A stretch of DNA of 15,612 bases from Bacteroidales bacterium (GTDB taxonomy: Bacteria > Bacteroidota > Bacteroidia > Bacteroidales > Bacteroidaceae), in contig SFEP01000052.1 in the NCBI GenBank assembly GCA_004557185.1, positions 1-15,612 of the forward strand, written 5' to 3'. Shown one piece after another: positions 15,520 through 15,612 of the stretch (its first letter is position 1; every line of letters starts with the position of its first letter). The translations under genes and the position numbers were made by a program. Below the pieces are notes generated by a model. That model was not told the DNA's origin. It did not search any database and was given only the letters and a program-made list of their open reading frames with translations.

Positions 15520-15612
15520 ATTGGTGTCCGGTAAACTTGTATGGGCGCCCATAGAAAAGACGGGTGCTCGGTAAACGCATTGAAGGCGTTGCCTCCGACG
15601 GGATGCCGTGGA
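15519..15612 (-). repeat. 94-bp repetitive element, right copy, cut by the window end
   Basis: This is the inverted copy of 188-281, with five mismatches. On the plus strand it begins TATTGGTGTCCGGTAAAC directly at the fucosidase terminator and ends GATGCCGTGGA at the last base, where the left copy would pass into a 21-bp array. It shows two half-units (15525-15564 and 15565-15602), each with CGGTAAAC near the start and GACGGG at the end. The first half-unit holds the perfect 14-bp palindrome TATGGGCGCCCATA (15540-15553), which is broken in the left copy. The second half can fold as GGTAAACGC with GCGTTGCC. Confidence 0.85.

Noticed and set aside
188..15612. Composite transposon bounded by the 94-bp repeats
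   Set aside because: There is no transposase or integrase, the cargo is mainly housekeeping or envelope genes, and no target-site duplication can be judged because the right copy is cut by the window end.

Overview
The window reads as a GC-rich chromosomal segment of a Bacteroidales bacterium, probably Prevotellaceae-like. This is inferred from TAnnTTTG-type promoter boxes, A-rich translation starts without Shine-Dalgarno sites at the main genes, a secreted GH95 fucosidase with a C-terminal sorting-like domain, and the protein families present. No rRNA, tRNA, CRISPR array or transposase gene was seen, and the genus is a guess.

Layout. 1-398 carries no gene. It holds two different 21-bp-period tandem arrays, a 94-bp element that recurs inverted at the far right edge, and a terminator-like hairpin. 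399-7137 (minus strand) holds a UPF0104/YbhN-like integral membrane protein followed by a very large exported alpha-2-macroglobulin-family protein without a thioester motif, probably one transcription unit. 7384-8286 (plus) is a WYL-type HTH regulator ending in a strong GC hairpin. 8517-8813 (minus) is a small predicted membrane protein. 8814-9308 is gene-free and rich in further 21-bp-period repeats. 9309-10047 (minus) holds a GyrI-like effector-binding protein and, 22 bp downstream, a short and apparently truncated lipoprotein ORF. 10342-11592 (minus) is the ribosome-associated GTPase HflX. It is divergent from 11885-15424 (plus), a secreted GH95 alpha-L-fucosidase with two ricin-like N-terminal modules. 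The fucosidase gene is followed by a textbook hairpin terminator and the inverted copy of the 94-bp element, which runs off the window.

How the parts work together. The coding content is mostly ordinary: envelope (A2M, YbhN-like, small membrane protein), host or dietary glycan use (GH95), stress and ribosome function (HflX), and two ligand-sensing-type proteins (WYL, GyrI-like). The unusual part is the non-coding DNA. At least five separate short arrays, mostly unrelated in base sequence, share a period of 21 bp (one spacing is 22). A 94-bp two-part element sits just beyond the 3' end of the gene at each window edge, in the same orientation relative to that gene, with 21-bp arrays beyond it on the left. 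I regard this gene-end repeat family as the best candidate for something undescribed.
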